From positions 474,702 to 538,701 of the forward strand of contig NZ_PIGG01000031.1 of assembly GCF_002924445.1 (NCBI RefSeq): a DNA stretch of 64,000 nt, in the 5' to 3' direction. Below the pieces are notes generated by a model that was not told the DNA's origin, searched no databases, and saw only the letters and a list, made by a program, of their open reading frames with translations. Both the position numbers and the translations under genes were made by a program. Origin of the DNA: Minwuia thermotolerans. GTDB lineage: Bacteria; Pseudomonadota; Alphaproteobacteria; Minwuiales; Minwuiaceae. Below, one piece after another: positions 51,691-59,802 of this stretch (the first letter of the stretch is position 1; every line of letters begins with the position of its first letter).

Positions 51691-51909
51691 TCAGAAGATT
51701 CCGCCGCCGGGCGTGCGCTCCGACGGCCTGGGATCGTGCGAGCTCCTGGTGCGGCACCGTTCGTATTCCGGGGTGCCGGGCGTGGCCCGGGAAAGATCGC
51801 ACTTTGCGCCGCCGATGCGCTCGGCGCCCGTGTCCACGATCTCGCAGGCGGCGAGGCCCGCGCCCGCGAGGGCGGCGAAGCCGATTCGAATGACGGCGGT
51901 CCTGATCAT
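51691..51909 (-). CDS. small putative lipoprotein
   Basis: A 72-residue protein on the opposite strand to its neighbours. The ATG at 51909 begins a lipoprotein signal (IRIGFAALAGAGLAAC) with lipobox LAAC. The mature part is about 50 residues, with two more cysteines (GGAKCDLSR, YERCRTR) that may form a disulfide, and a Pro/Arg/Ser-rich tail. Its promoter region must overlap that of the alpha/beta hydrolase gene, 41 bases away. It converges on the Ldh gene with one base between stops. Function is unknown. Confidence 0.65.
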   Translation of the reverse strand: MIRTAVIRIGFAALAGAGLAACEIVDTGAERIGGAKCDLSRATPGTPEYERCRTRSSHDPRPSERTPGGGIF

Positions 51910-51950
51910 GGACCCGGTTTTAGGATTTCGGACAACTGAGGTCGAGTGAA

Positions 51951-52841
51951 ATGAATGACAACATTGCCCCACGCCGGGTGACCTGCCGCTCCCATGACGG
52001 GCTGACCCTCGTGGGCGACGCCTACGGACCCGAAGACGGCCCGCCGGTCCTGTTCCTGCACGGCGGCGGGCAGACCCGCCACAGCTGGGGCGGCACCGCC
52101 GAGACCATGGCCGCGCATGGCTGGCTGGCCGTCACCGCCGACCACAGGGGCCACGGCGACAGCGACTGGTCGGCGGACGGGAACTACAGCTATGACGACA
52201 TCGGATCGGACGTGCGCGCCTGGAGCGGCCTGTTCGATACGCCGCCAGTGGTCATCGGCGCCTCGCTGGGCGGCCTGGGCGCCATGATCGGTCTGGGCTT
52301 CGAGCCCCGCGTCGACGCCCGCGCTCTCGTGCTGGTCGACATCGCGCCGAAGATGGAGGCCCGCGGCGCCGATCGCATCCTTGCCTTCATGCGCGCCAAC
52401 ATGGAGGAAGGCTTCGCCAGCCTGGAGGAGGCCGCCGAGGCGGTCGCCGGCTATACGCCCGAGCGCCGGCGCGCCGTCGATCTCAACTCGATCCGCAAGA
52501 ACCTGCGCGAACGCCAGGGCCGCTGGTACTGGCACTGGGACCCGCAGACCATCCGCGACCGGTCGAGCGCCGACAACAAGCGGATGGAGGGCGTGCTTTC
52601 GGAGGCGGTGCGCCGGATGGAGTGCCCGATCCTGCTGATCCGGGGGCGGTTCTCCGACGTCATCAGCCCGGAGGCGATCGATCACCTGCGCGCCATCCGG
52701 CCCGACGCCGGCTTCGTCGACGTCGCCGGTGCGGGACATATGGTGGCCGGCGACCGGAATGATGTATTTACCGATGCAGTCATCGGCTTCCTGGAGGAGC
52801 GCGAGATCATGCAATCGGGGAGAACGGCCCATGGCGGCTGA
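51951..52841 (+). CDS. alpha/beta hydrolase
   Basis: A 296-residue alpha/beta-fold hydrolase. The oxyanion motif is FLHGGGQTRHSW, the nucleophile elbow IGASLGGLGA, the acid region IRGRFSDVISPEA and the catalytic His in VAGAGHMVAGD. TADHRGHGDSDW is the strand-4 motif. The pattern is that of peroxidase/esterase-type or epoxide-hydrolase-like members without a cap signature. Its last ten bases overlap the start of the CinA-like gene, suggesting coupling. Substrate is unknown. Confidence 0.9.
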   Translation: MNDNIAPRRVTCRSHDGLTLVGDAYGPEDGPPVLFLHGGGQTRHSWGGTAETMAAHGWLAVTADHRGHGDSDWSADGNYSYDDIGSDVRAWSGLFDTPPVVIGASLGGLGAMIGLGFEPRVDARALVLVDIAPKMEARGADRILAFMRANMEEGFASLEEAAEAVAGYTPERRRAVDLNSIRKNLRERQGRWYWHWDPQTIRDRSSADNKRMEGVLSEAVRRMECPILLIRGRFSDVISPEAIDHLRAIRPDAGFVDVAGAGHMVAGDRNDVFTDAVIGFLEEREIMQSGRTAHGG

Positions 52842-53586
52842 GCCGAAGATCGTCACGGCGGCGCTGATCATCATCGGCAACGAGATCCTGTCCGGCCGGA
52901 CCAAGGACAAGAACATGGGCTTCATCGCCGAGCGGCTGACCGAGCTCGGCGTGCGGATGATGGAGGCGCGGGTGGTCGCCGACATCGAGGCCGAAATCGT
53001 GGATGCCGTGAATTCGCTGCGCGCGCGCTACGACTACGTCTTCACGACCGGCGGCATCGGCCCGACCCATGACGACATTACCGCCGACGCCATCGCGAAA
53101 GCCTTCGGCGTGGGCATCTCCGAACACCCCGATGCAGTCGCCCTGCTCAGCGCGCGCTACAGGAATCCGGCCGACTTCACGGCGGCGCGGCGGCGCATGA
53201 CCCGCGTGCCCCATGGCGGGGTGCTGGTCGAAAACCCGGTCAGCACGGCGCCGGGCTTCCGCGTCGAGAACGTCTATGTCTTCGCCGGCATCCCGGTGGT
53301 CATGCAGGCGATGTTCGAAAGCATCGCCCACGAACTCGTGGGCGGCGACCCGCTGCTCAGCCGCGCGGTCAGCGCCTACCTGCCCGAGGGCGTGATCGCC
53401 GCCCCCCTGGCCGAGATCGAGAAGGCCCATCCCGGCATCGAGGCGGGCTCCTACCCGTTCCAGCGCGACGGTCGTTTCGGCTCCTCGCTGGTGCTGCGCT
53501 CGACTGACGCGGCGCTGCTCGACCGGGCCACCGACGCGCTGAAATCGATGATCGTCGAACTGGGCGGCGAGCCGATGGAAGTCTGA
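52831..53586 (+). CDS. competence/damage-inducible protein A domain protein (CinA N-terminal, MoCF-biosynthesis fold)
   Basis: A 251-residue protein made only of the molybdopterin-binding fold, with the motifs AALIIIGNEILSGRTKDKN, VFTTGGIGPTHDDITADAIAKAFG and NPVSTAPGFRVENVYVFAGIP. Full CinA has an additional C-terminal nicotinamide-mononucleotide deamidase domain, which is absent here. In several bacteria the stand-alone N-terminal fold has ADP-ribose or CoA pyrophosphatase activity or FAD pyrophosphatase activity in archaeal relatives; which applies is unclear. ATG 52831 overlaps the hydrolase gene by 11 bases. Confidence 0.88.
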   Translation: MAAEPKIVTAALIIIGNEILSGRTKDKNMGFIAERLTELGVRMMEARVVADIEAEIVDAVNSLRARYDYVFTTGGIGPTHDDITADAIAKAFGVGISEHPDAVALLSARYRNPADFTAARRRMTRVPHGGVLVENPVSTAPGFRVENVYVFAGIPVVMQAMFESIAHELVGGDPLLSRAVSAYLPEGVIAAPLAEIEKAHPGIEAGSYPFQRDGRFGSSLVLRSTDAALLDRATDALKSMIVELGGEPMEV

Positions 53587-53612
53587 AACATGGCGGCGAC
53601 GCCTCTGACGCC

Positions 53613-54272
53613 ATGAGCCTCGATATCGCCGACCGGGACCGCTTCGTGCGGGCCAACACCGCGCTTCTGCCCGCGCCCCTGGTGCCGGAAATAGAGCTGC
53701 ACCTCGCAACCGAGGCCCTGCCGCTCTGGCAGATGACCGAGGAGGCCATGGCCGAAGCCGGACTGCCGCCGCCCTACTGGGCCTTTGCCTGGGCCGGGGG
53801 TCAGGCGCTGGCGCGCTATGTTCTGGACAACCCGGAGATCGTCGCCGGCAGGCGGGTGATCGATTTCGCCGCCGGGTCGGGCCTGGTCGCGATCGCCGCC
53901 GCCATGGCCGGCGCGTCGATGATCGCCGCCAACGATATCGACCCCTTCAGCCATGTCGCCATGCGGCTCAACGCCCGTGCGAACGGCGTCGCCATCGACG
54001 TCTTGGAGACCGACATCGTCGGCGAACCGCTCGCCGGCTTCGATCTCGTGCTCGCCGCGGACATCTGTTACGAACAGCCGACAAGCGGGCGCGTCGAGAC
54101 CTGGTTCCGCCAGCTCAGCGCCGGCGGTATGCCGGTCCTGATGGGTGACCCCGGGCGCAGCTTCCGGCCGAAATCCGGCCTGGAGAAACTGGCCCACTAC
54201 GCGGTTCCAACGACGCGCGAACTGGAAGACAATGATGTCCGCTCCACGGATGTCTGGCGGTTTGTTCAATGA
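53613..54272 (+). CDS. METTL20-like class I SAM-dependent methyltransferase
   Basis: A 219-residue seven-beta-strand methyltransferase. SAM-binding motif I is VIDFAAGSGLVAIAA, and motif II is AANDIDPF. The sequence PPPYWAFAWAGGQALARYVLD before motif I is characteristic of the METTL20/ETFBKMT group, in which the human and an Agrobacterium enzyme methylate lysines of electron-transfer flavoprotein beta. The post-motif ADICYEQPTSGRV is also typical. ETF genes are not in the window. Its stop overlaps the ubiA start (ATGA). Confidence 0.85.
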   Translation: MSLDIADRDRFVRANTALLPAPLVPEIELHLATEALPLWQMTEEAMAEAGLPPPYWAFAWAGGQALARYVLDNPEIVAGRRVIDFAAGSGLVAIAAAMAGASMIAANDIDPFSHVAMRLNARANGVAIDVLETDIVGEPLAGFDLVLAADICYEQPTSGRVETWFRQLSAGGMPVLMGDPGRSFRPKSGLEKLAHYAVPTTRELEDNDVRSTDVWRFVQ

Positions 54273-55180
54273 GTGTCATTGCCGACGCACGCGCCGACAA
54301 CTGGGTCGACCGGCACGCGCCGGACTGGGCCAAGCCCTATCTGAAACTGGCGCGTTTCGACCGGCCGGTCGGTACCTGGCTGCTGCTCTGGCCCTGCTGG
54401 TGGTCGATCTGGCTGGCGCGGCCGGTGCTCGACCTGGAAACGCTCCGGCTGTTCGTCCTCTTCGGTGTCGGCGCCGTGGTCATGCGCGGTGCGGGCTGCA
54501 CCATCAACGACATCGCCGACCGGAACTTCGACGGGCGTGTGGAGCGCACACGGCACCGCCCCATCCCCTCGGGCCAGGTCAGCGTGACAGGGGCGGCCAT
54601 CTGGATGGGCGCGCTCTGCCTCGTCGGGCTGGCGATCCTGCTGCAGCTCTCTCCCCTGGCGATCTGGCTGGGCGTCGGCTCGCTGGGGCTGGTCGCGATC
54701 TATCCGTTCATGAAGCGCGTCACCTACTGGCCGCAGATCTGGCTCGGCCTCACCTTCAACTGGGGCGCGCTGATGGGCTGGGCGGCGGCCAGCGGCGAAC
54801 TCGGCCTCGCACCGGCCTTCCTCTACATCGGGGGCATCTGCTGGACACTTGGCTACGACACCATCTACGCCCACCAGGACAAGGAGGACGACGCCCTGAT
54901 CGGGGTCAAGTCCTCGGCCCTGAAGCTCGGGAGCAAGACGCGGCCGGCGCTCGCCGTGTTCTATGTCGGCGCCGTCGTGTTCTGGGGTCTGGCGGCGCGG
55001 GAAGCCGGCTTCTCCCACTGGTTCCTGCTGCCCTTCGCGCTGGTGATCGGCCAGTTCGGCTGGCAGGTGGCCCGGGTGCTGCTCGACGACCGCGAGGACT
55101 GCCTTCGGAAGTTCAAATCGAATATCCTGCTCGGCGCGGTGATGATGGCCGCGCTGATCGTCGGAGGGCTGGCGGCATGA
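54269..55180 (+). CDS. ubiA: 4-hydroxybenzoate polyprenyltransferase
   Basis: Membrane enzyme that prenylates 4-hydroxybenzoate in ubiquinone synthesis. It has 303 residues and eight or nine hydrophobic helices. The two metal-diphosphate motifs are present: GCTINDIADRNFDGRVERT and YDTIYAHQDKEDDALIGVKSSAL. Its opening LARFDRPVGTWLLLWPCWWS is a family hallmark. It is coupled by ATGA overlaps both to the methyltransferase upstream and to the MetE-like gene downstream. Confidence 0.95.
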   Translation: MSVIADARADNWVDRHAPDWAKPYLKLARFDRPVGTWLLLWPCWWSIWLARPVLDLETLRLFVLFGVGAVVMRGAGCTINDIADRNFDGRVERTRHRPIPSGQVSVTGAAIWMGALCLVGLAILLQLSPLAIWLGVGSLGLVAIYPFMKRVTYWPQIWLGLTFNWGALMGWAAASGELGLAPAFLYIGGICWTLGYDTIYAHQDKEDDALIGVKSSALKLGSKTRPALAVFYVGAVVFWGLAAREAGFSHWFLLPFALVIGQFGWQVARVLLDDREDCLRKFKSNILLGAVMMAALIVGGLAA

Positions 55181-56196
55181 TCCCCGGTCTGCCCGAGCTT
55201 CCCGCAATCGGCGTCGGCTCCTACGCCGTGCCGGGCTGGTTCATCGTCGCCCAGCGGCAGGCCCGCGAAGGCGTTCTGGGACCTCACGACATGGAAGAAG
55301 CCACCAACGACGCCGTGCGCGTGGTGGTGCAGGACCAGATCGAGGCCGGCTTCGACGTGATCTCCGACGGCGAGGTCCGCCGCCAGCGTTTCGTCTACGA
55401 GATGTTCCAGCACATGGAGGGCCTGACCCGCGTACCGGCGACGCGGCGGCTCGGCATCGCCGGCTACGATCAGGCGCCGGGCTTCGTCGCCGGCGAGCGG
55501 ATCGCCGCGCCGGACGGACTCGGCCTCGGCGCCGAACTCGCCTTCCTGAAGGACATCGCGGCCGGGCGGCCGGTGAAGATGGCCCTGCCCGGCCCGCTGA
55601 CCTTCGCCATGCGCATCGATCCGGGGCCCCGCGATGCGGCGGTGGTGCTGGACGAGATCGTCGCGATCCTGACCGCCGAGATCAGGGCGCTGGCGGCTGC
55701 CGGAGCGGACATCTTCCAGCTCGACGAACCGGCGCTGCCGCATCCGCCGCTGGGCCTCACCCATGCCGAGGCGGCCGCGGCGATCAATCGCGTGCTTGCG
55801 GCCTTCGACGGCTACAGGGCGGTGCATGTCTGTTTCGGCAACAACGCCGGCCGGCCGTTCGCGGACCGGCGCTTCGGGCGGCTGATGGACGCGATGACCG
55901 CGCTGGACGCCGACCAGCTCGTACTCGAGTTCGCCAATCGGGAGATGGCGGAAGTCGAATTGCTGGCGGACCTGCAGGAAAGTTTCGAGATCGCCGCCGG
56001 CGTCGTGGACGTGAAGAATTTCCACCTGGAGACGCCGGAAGACGTCGCACGGCGGCTGGAGACGGTGCTGCGTCACGTGCCGATGGCGCGCCTCAGCGCC
56101 ACCTCCGACTGCGGATTTTCCGCTCTGCCCCGCTATATCGCACGCCAGAAGGCGTCCGTCCTGGTCGCCGGCGCGCGCCTGCTGCGTGGTGACTGA
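55177..56196 (+). CDS. cobalamin-independent methionine synthase C-terminal domain (MetE-like) protein
   Basis: A 339-residue TIM-barrel protein equal to the catalytic C-terminal half of MetE. Zinc ligands of the family are visible: His and Cys in AVHVCFGN, Glu in LVLEFAN, and Cys in TSDCGFSAL. QLDEPALP is the conserved barrel segment. The N-terminal half needed for folate binding in full MetE is missing. Such core proteins may use other methyl donors, including methylcobalamin proteins in archaea, or act on other thiols. The start overlaps the ubiA stop (ATGA). Confidence 0.9.
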   Translation: MIPGLPELPAIGVGSYAVPGWFIVAQRQAREGVLGPHDMEEATNDAVRVVVQDQIEAGFDVISDGEVRRQRFVYEMFQHMEGLTRVPATRRLGIAGYDQAPGFVAGERIAAPDGLGLGAELAFLKDIAAGRPVKMALPGPLTFAMRIDPGPRDAAVVLDEIVAILTAEIRALAAAGADIFQLDEPALPHPPLGLTHAEAAAAINRVLAAFDGYRAVHVCFGNNAGRPFADRRFGRLMDAMTALDADQLVLEFANREMAEVELLADLQESFEIAAGVVDVKNFHLETPEDVARRLETVLRHVPMARLSATSDCGFSALPRYIARQKASVLVAGARLLRGD

Positions 56197-56254
56197 CGTC
56201 GCCGACGCGGCGTTCATCTTGTTTAATATTCATGGTTAACAGAAGAAATCGGCC

Positions 56255-56272
56255 AAAATTGCCGACAATTTT
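56255..56272. repeat. AT-rich inverted repeat upstream of the hypothetical gene
   Basis: AAAATTG (56255-56261), spacer CCGA and CAATTTT (56266-56272) form a perfect 7-4-7 repeat followed by ATCTTTT. It could be an operator for the next gene or a weak terminator of the ubiA transcript. It lies in an unusually AT-rich patch (56215-56320). Confidence 0.4.
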
Positions 56273-56321
56273 ATCTTTTACACTTTATTTACCATAATAA
56301 TTGGCTTATCTTCTTACCACC

Positions 56322-56699
56322 ATGCGCATCGAAGGTGGTTCATATCCCCTCGCCCTCCGGGGCCCGCGCGCACCGGCCCGTGAAGAGCCGCAGGCGGTCG
56401 ATGGCGTATTCGAGGCGCGCGGCTGGCGATTGCCGCCTCCGCCGCACAATCCGGCGACCGGGGATGAACCCGCAGGCTTCGCCGAGGCCCTGATGAACGT
56501 CGCGGTCGGGCCCCGTTCGATCCACCGGACGGCATTGCTGTTCGAGGTTCAGCGCATCGCCCAGGGCGAAGCCGGCGTTCCGGCGCGGGCCGATGCGGCG
56601 ACGGACGCCACGCTCGCCTACCGGGACTCTCTGGACCGCAACGCCCTGCCGCGGCGGCGCGGTCTTCTCTCGTCCCAGGCTCGGGCGATCCGCATCTGA
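56322..56699 (+). CDS. hypothetical protein
   Basis: A 125-residue frame with the high third-position GC of neighbouring real genes. I do not recognise the family. The first 60 residues are Pro/Arg/Ala-rich (LRGPRAPAREEPQAVDG, LPPPPHNPATG) and probably disordered. The rest contains a helix-forming stretch (IHRTALLFEVQRIAQG) and a basic tail. ATG 56322 is chosen as the first ATG; a TTG at 56301 is in frame, and neither has a clear ribosome site. The AT-rich region upstream looks regulatory. It may be a small secreted or flagellum-related protein, but nothing proves it. Confidence 0.45.
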   Translation: MRIEGGSYPLALRGPRAPAREEPQAVDGVFEARGWRLPPPPHNPATGDEPAGFAEALMNVAVGPRSIHRTALLFEVQRIAQGEAGVPARADAATDATLAYRDSLDRNALPRRRGLLSSQARAIRI

Positions 56700-56770
56700 C
56701 GCAGCGGCCACGCCGCGGCCAGCGCATTTTCCACAGCCGACCCATGCAACGCCCACCGGCTTCCGGCGGC

Positions 56771-56799
56771 TTGACGATCTTCCCATGATCAAGCATGCT
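56771..56799 (+). promoter_or_regulatory. predicted sigma-70 promoter of the luciferase-like gene
   Basis: TTGACG (56771-56776), 17-base spacer, CATGCT (56794-56799, 3 of 6). It lies 41 bases before the ATG. The -10 is weak. Confidence 0.4.
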
Positions 56800-56840
56800 C
56801 TACTCAACAGTAACGATCAAAAACCAGGGAGTAGAGACGC

Positions 56841-57935
56841 ATGCAGGTCGGCATGGGCGTGATTTTCCAGAATCCCGGAAAGGAGCGCAGCGACAACGAC
56901 GTCTATCGCGCCGACATGGCGCTGGCGGAGATGGCGGAGCCCCTGGGTTTCGATTCCGTCTGGACAGTCGAGCACCATTTCACCGACTACACCATGTGTC
57001 CCGACCCGACCATGTTCCTGAGTTACATGGCCGGCCACTCCAAGACGATCGGCATCGGCTCCATGGTCGTCGTGCTGCCCTGGCACGATCCGCTGCGCGC
57101 CGCCGAACAGATCTCGATGCTCGACAACATGTCGGGCGGCCGCATGATCCTCGGGATCGGCCGCGGCGCCGGCAAGGTCGAGTTCGACGGCTTCCGGCTG
57201 GACATGGGCGAGAGCCGCGAACGCTTCGTCGAGGCCGCCGAGATGGTGCTGGACGCGCTGGAGACCGGCAAGGCCAGCTATGACGGCAAGCACTACAAAC
57301 AGCCCGAAGTCGAGATCCGGCCCAATCCGTTCAAGAGCTTCAAGGGCCGCACCTACGCCGCCGCGGTCAGCCCGGAATCGGCGCGCATCATGGCCCGGCT
57401 TGGCGTCGGCATCCTGATCATCCCGCAGAAGCCCTGGGCCCACGTGAAGACCGAACTGGACGAGTACCGGACGATCTTCCGCGAGGTGAACGGCGAGGAC
57501 GCCCCCGCCCCTATCGCCGGCGGCTGGGTGTTCTGCGACGAAAACCCCGACCGCGCCTACGAGCAGGCGCTGCAGTACATCGGCGGCTACTGGAAGACGG
57601 TCATGGACCACTACCAGTTCGACGGCGAGCACATGCAGAACATGAAGGGCTACGAGTACTACGCCAAGTTCCGCGAGAACCTGCTCAAGGCCGGCCCGGA
57701 CGGGGCCACGGAGTTCTTCATGAACCTCCAGGTCTGGGGCACGCCGGAGATGTGCTACGAAAAGATCCTCAAGACCGCCGACATGATCGGCGCTGACGGA
57801 TTCAACGGCGTCTTTTCCTACGCCGGCATGCCGCACGATGAATCGGTGCGGAACGCGACGTTGTTCGCGGAAAAGGTCATGCCGGAACTCAAGAAGATCG
57901 GTCCCGCCGCAGAGCGGCTCAAGAACGCCGCCTGA
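56841..57935 (+). CDS. LLM class flavin-dependent oxidoreductase (luciferase-like)
   Basis: A 364-residue bacterial-luciferase-like TIM-barrel monooxygenase that uses reduced FMN or F420. The opening FQNPG...YRADMALAEMAEPLGFDSVWTVEHHFTDY is typical of group including LuxA-like enzymes, and the flavin-binding segment is GRMILGIGRGAGKVEFDGF. AGGGAG lies ten bases before the ATG. A terminator with a GCAA tetraloop follows at 58001. A VOC-family gene and an enoyl-CoA isomerase gene come next on the same strand. Substrate unknown; alkane, aldehyde or ketone oxidation is possible. Confidence 0.92.
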   Translation: MQVGMGVIFQNPGKERSDNDVYRADMALAEMAEPLGFDSVWTVEHHFTDYTMCPDPTMFLSYMAGHSKTIGIGSMVVVLPWHDPLRAAEQISMLDNMSGGRMILGIGRGAGKVEFDGFRLDMGESRERFVEAAEMVLDALETGKASYDGKHYKQPEVEIRPNPFKSFKGRTYAAAVSPESARIMARLGVGILIIPQKPWAHVKTELDEYRTIFREVNGEDAPAPIAGGWVFCDENPDRAYEQALQYIGGYWKTVMDHYQFDGEHMQNMKGYEYYAKFRENLLKAGPDGATEFFMNLQVWGTPEMCYEKILKTADMIGADGFNGVFSYAGMPHDESVRNATLFAEKVMPELKKIGPAAERLKNAA

Positions 57936-58000
57936 GGGCGCCGGGACCTATACAGCTTCCGCTGGGCCGACTGGGGAGGAGGCCTTGTCCGGGGAGGACG

Positions 58001-58036
58001 CGCGGCCGGAGAGCAATCTCCGGCCGCGTTCTCTTT
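58001..58036 (+). terminator. rho-independent terminator with GCAA tetraloop
   Basis: CGCGGCCGGAGA (58001-58012) and TCTCCGGCCGCG (58017-58028) form a perfect 12-bp stem capped by a GNRA-type GCAA loop, followed by TTCTCTTTT. It lies 65 bases after the luciferase-like gene and separates it from the VOC gene. Confidence 0.88.
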
Positions 58037-58099
58037 TGACGGCGGGCGAAATGGCGCAAGATGCGTCCGGCCCGGCGAGAACAATGGGGAGGACCGGAC

Positions 58100-58894
58100 A
58101 TGAGACTGAGACAGATCGCCTTCGCGGCGCGGGACCTGGCGCCCGCGGAAGACGCCCTTCTGGATGTGCTTGGCCTGGAAACCGGCTACCGCGATCCGGG
58201 CGTGGGTGAGTTCGGACTGCACAATGCGGTGATTCCCGTCGGCGGCAACTTCCTGGAGATCGTTGCGCCGACCAGGGACGATACCGCCGCCGGGCGTTAC
58301 ATGGACCGCCGCGGCGGCGACTGCGGCTACATGGCCATCTTCCAGTGCACTGACGCGTCCGGCGCGCGCGCGCGCGCCGACAAGCTGGGTATCCGCGCCG
58401 TCTGGCGACATGACGAGACGGGCACCTGCGCCACGCACTTCCATCCCGTCGACATGGGCGGAGCCATCGTCTCCGTCGACAGTTTCGAGGCCGCGCCGGA
58501 CGTGAACGAGGAATACGCCTACTGGAAATGGGCCGGGCCGGCATGGAAGGACCATGTCGACACCTCCCTGACCCGCCGCATGACGGGTCTGGAAATGGCC
58601 CACCCCGATCCGGCGCGCCAGGCCTCCACCTGGTCGGCGCTGCTGGAGCTGCCGGCCCGCGCGGTCGACGAGGACGGATTCGACATCGAGACCGGCGATG
58701 GCGGCCAGCTCCGCTTCCGCCGGACCGGCGACAATGAACAACCCGGCATTCGCGCGCTCGATTTCGAGATGACCGACGGCGGCGAGGCGCTGAAACGCGC
58801 CGGCGCACGCGGCCTGCCGCGCGGCTCCGCCGGAGACGGCATCGGTTGGTTCGACCTGATGCAGGTACGCTTCAATCTGAAGCACGCCGGCTGA
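58100..58894 (+). CDS. VOC family protein (glyoxalase-like)
   Basis: A 264-residue protein of the vicinal-oxygen-chelate superfamily, with an N-terminal glyoxalase-like module (LRQIAFAARDLAPAEDALLDVLGLE, HNAVIPVGGNFLEIVAP) and a degenerate second module. One metal-ligand Glu is visible in the LEIVAP strand; His in ATHFHPVDMGG could be another. GGGGAGG precedes ATG 58100. A run of alternating GC at 58371-58387 encodes Ala-Arg-Ala-Arg. It sits between the luciferase-like and enoyl-CoA isomerase genes, and the reaction is unknown. Confidence 0.85.
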   Translation: MRLRQIAFAARDLAPAEDALLDVLGLETGYRDPGVGEFGLHNAVIPVGGNFLEIVAPTRDDTAAGRYMDRRGGDCGYMAIFQCTDASGARARADKLGIRAVWRHDETGTCATHFHPVDMGGAIVSVDSFEAAPDVNEEYAYWKWAGPAWKDHVDTSLTRRMTGLEMAHPDPARQASTWSALLELPARAVDEDGFDIETGDGGQLRFRRTGDNEQPGIRALDFEMTDGGEALKRAGARGLPRGSAGDGIGWFDLMQVRFNLKHAG

Positions 58895-58922
58895 ACGCCA
58901 CGAAGAACAGAGGGAAACTGGG

Positions 58923-59717
58923 ATGACCGATCATCTGCTGGTCGAGAGGAAGGGCGGCGTCGCCGTCATGACCATGAACCGGCCGGACCGCCTGAATGCG
59001 CTGTCGGGCGAGATGCTGGACGCGCTGGTCGCCAACGCCCGCGCCTTCGCAGCGGACCCGGAGGTTCGCTGCGTGGTGATCACCGGCGCGGGCCGCGGCT
59101 TCTGCGCCGGCGGCGATGTCAAATCCATGGCCGAGGGCAAGGAATTCGCTGACGACTCGATCCAGGGCAAGGCCAACGCGCTGCGCGAGAAGATGGAAAT
59201 CTCCAGGCTGCTGCACGAGATGCCCAAACCGACCATCGCCATGGTGCGCGGGCCCCTTGCCGGCGCCGGCATGTCGATCGCGCTCGCCTGCGACCTGCGC
59301 ATTGCCTCGGACACGCTGAAGTTCACCACGGCCTTCGCCAATGTCGGCTATTCGGGCGACTTCGGCGGCAGCTATTTCCTGAGCCACCTTGTCGGCACGG
59401 CGAAGGCGCGCGAACTCTATTTCACCGCCGAGAAGCTGGACGCGCAGCAGGCGCTGGCCCTCGGCATCGTCAACCGGGTCGTACCCGACAGCGAGCTGGA
59501 AACGGCGACGATGGAGCTGGCCCAGCGTCTGGCCTCCGGCCCCTCGGTCGCCTTCGCCTACATGAAGCGCAACATGAACGCCGCGGAGAACGAACCGCTG
59601 GCGCGCTGCTTCGACATGGAGGCCCTGCACCACACCCTCGCCGGCCAGACCGAGGACCACAAGGCGGCAGCGCAGGCCTTCGTGGAAAAACGGACGCCGG
59701 TCTTCAAGGGGCGCTGA
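58923..59717 (+). CDS. enoyl-CoA hydratase/isomerase family protein (Asp-type active site)
   Basis: A 264-residue crotonase-fold enzyme. Oxyanion-hole segments are GAGRGFCAGGDVKSMA and GPLAGAGMSIALACDLRIA. At the catalytic places the sequence reads FTTAFANVGYSGDFGGSYFL: the first Glu is missing and Asp replaces the second, as in PaaG-type isomerases and as in the paralogue at 20725. A short extra loop (GKEFADDSIQGKANALREKME) follows the first hole. AGGGAAACTGGG precedes the ATG. It is 28 bases after the VOC gene and probably on the same transcript, ended by the hairpin at 59748. Confidence 0.9.
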   Translation: MTDHLLVERKGGVAVMTMNRPDRLNALSGEMLDALVANARAFAADPEVRCVVITGAGRGFCAGGDVKSMAEGKEFADDSIQGKANALREKMEISRLLHEMPKPTIAMVRGPLAGAGMSIALACDLRIASDTLKFTTAFANVGYSGDFGGSYFLSHLVGTAKARELYFTAEKLDAQQALALGIVNRVVPDSELETATMELAQRLASGPSVAFAYMKRNMNAAENEPLARCFDMEALHHTLAGQTEDHKAAAQAFVEKRTPVFKGR

Positions 59718-59747
59718 GTCCCGGCCACACGAGTCCACGGAAAAAAC

Positions 59748-59780
59748 AAGGGGACGGTCCCCTCAGGGACCGTCCCCTTT
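59748..59780. terminator. bidirectional rho-independent terminator between convergent genes
   Basis: AAGGGGACGGTCCC (59748-59761) and GGGACCGTCCCCTT (59766-59779) form a 14-bp stem with a CTCA loop. AAAAAAC lies on the left and TTTCCC on the right, so it can stop transcripts from both sides. Confidence 0.9.
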
Positions 59781-59802
59781 CCCGTTCGCCTCGAGGCCGC
59801 AG

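Noticed and set aside
56223..56239. Two TTAA boxes suggesting a CtrA site
   Set aside because: The spacing is nine bases, not the seven of the known TTAA-N7-TTAA motif.
58371..58387. Alternating GC run (Z-DNA-like)
   Set aside because: It lies inside the VOC gene and encodes Ala-Arg repeats; expected in such GC-rich coding DNA.
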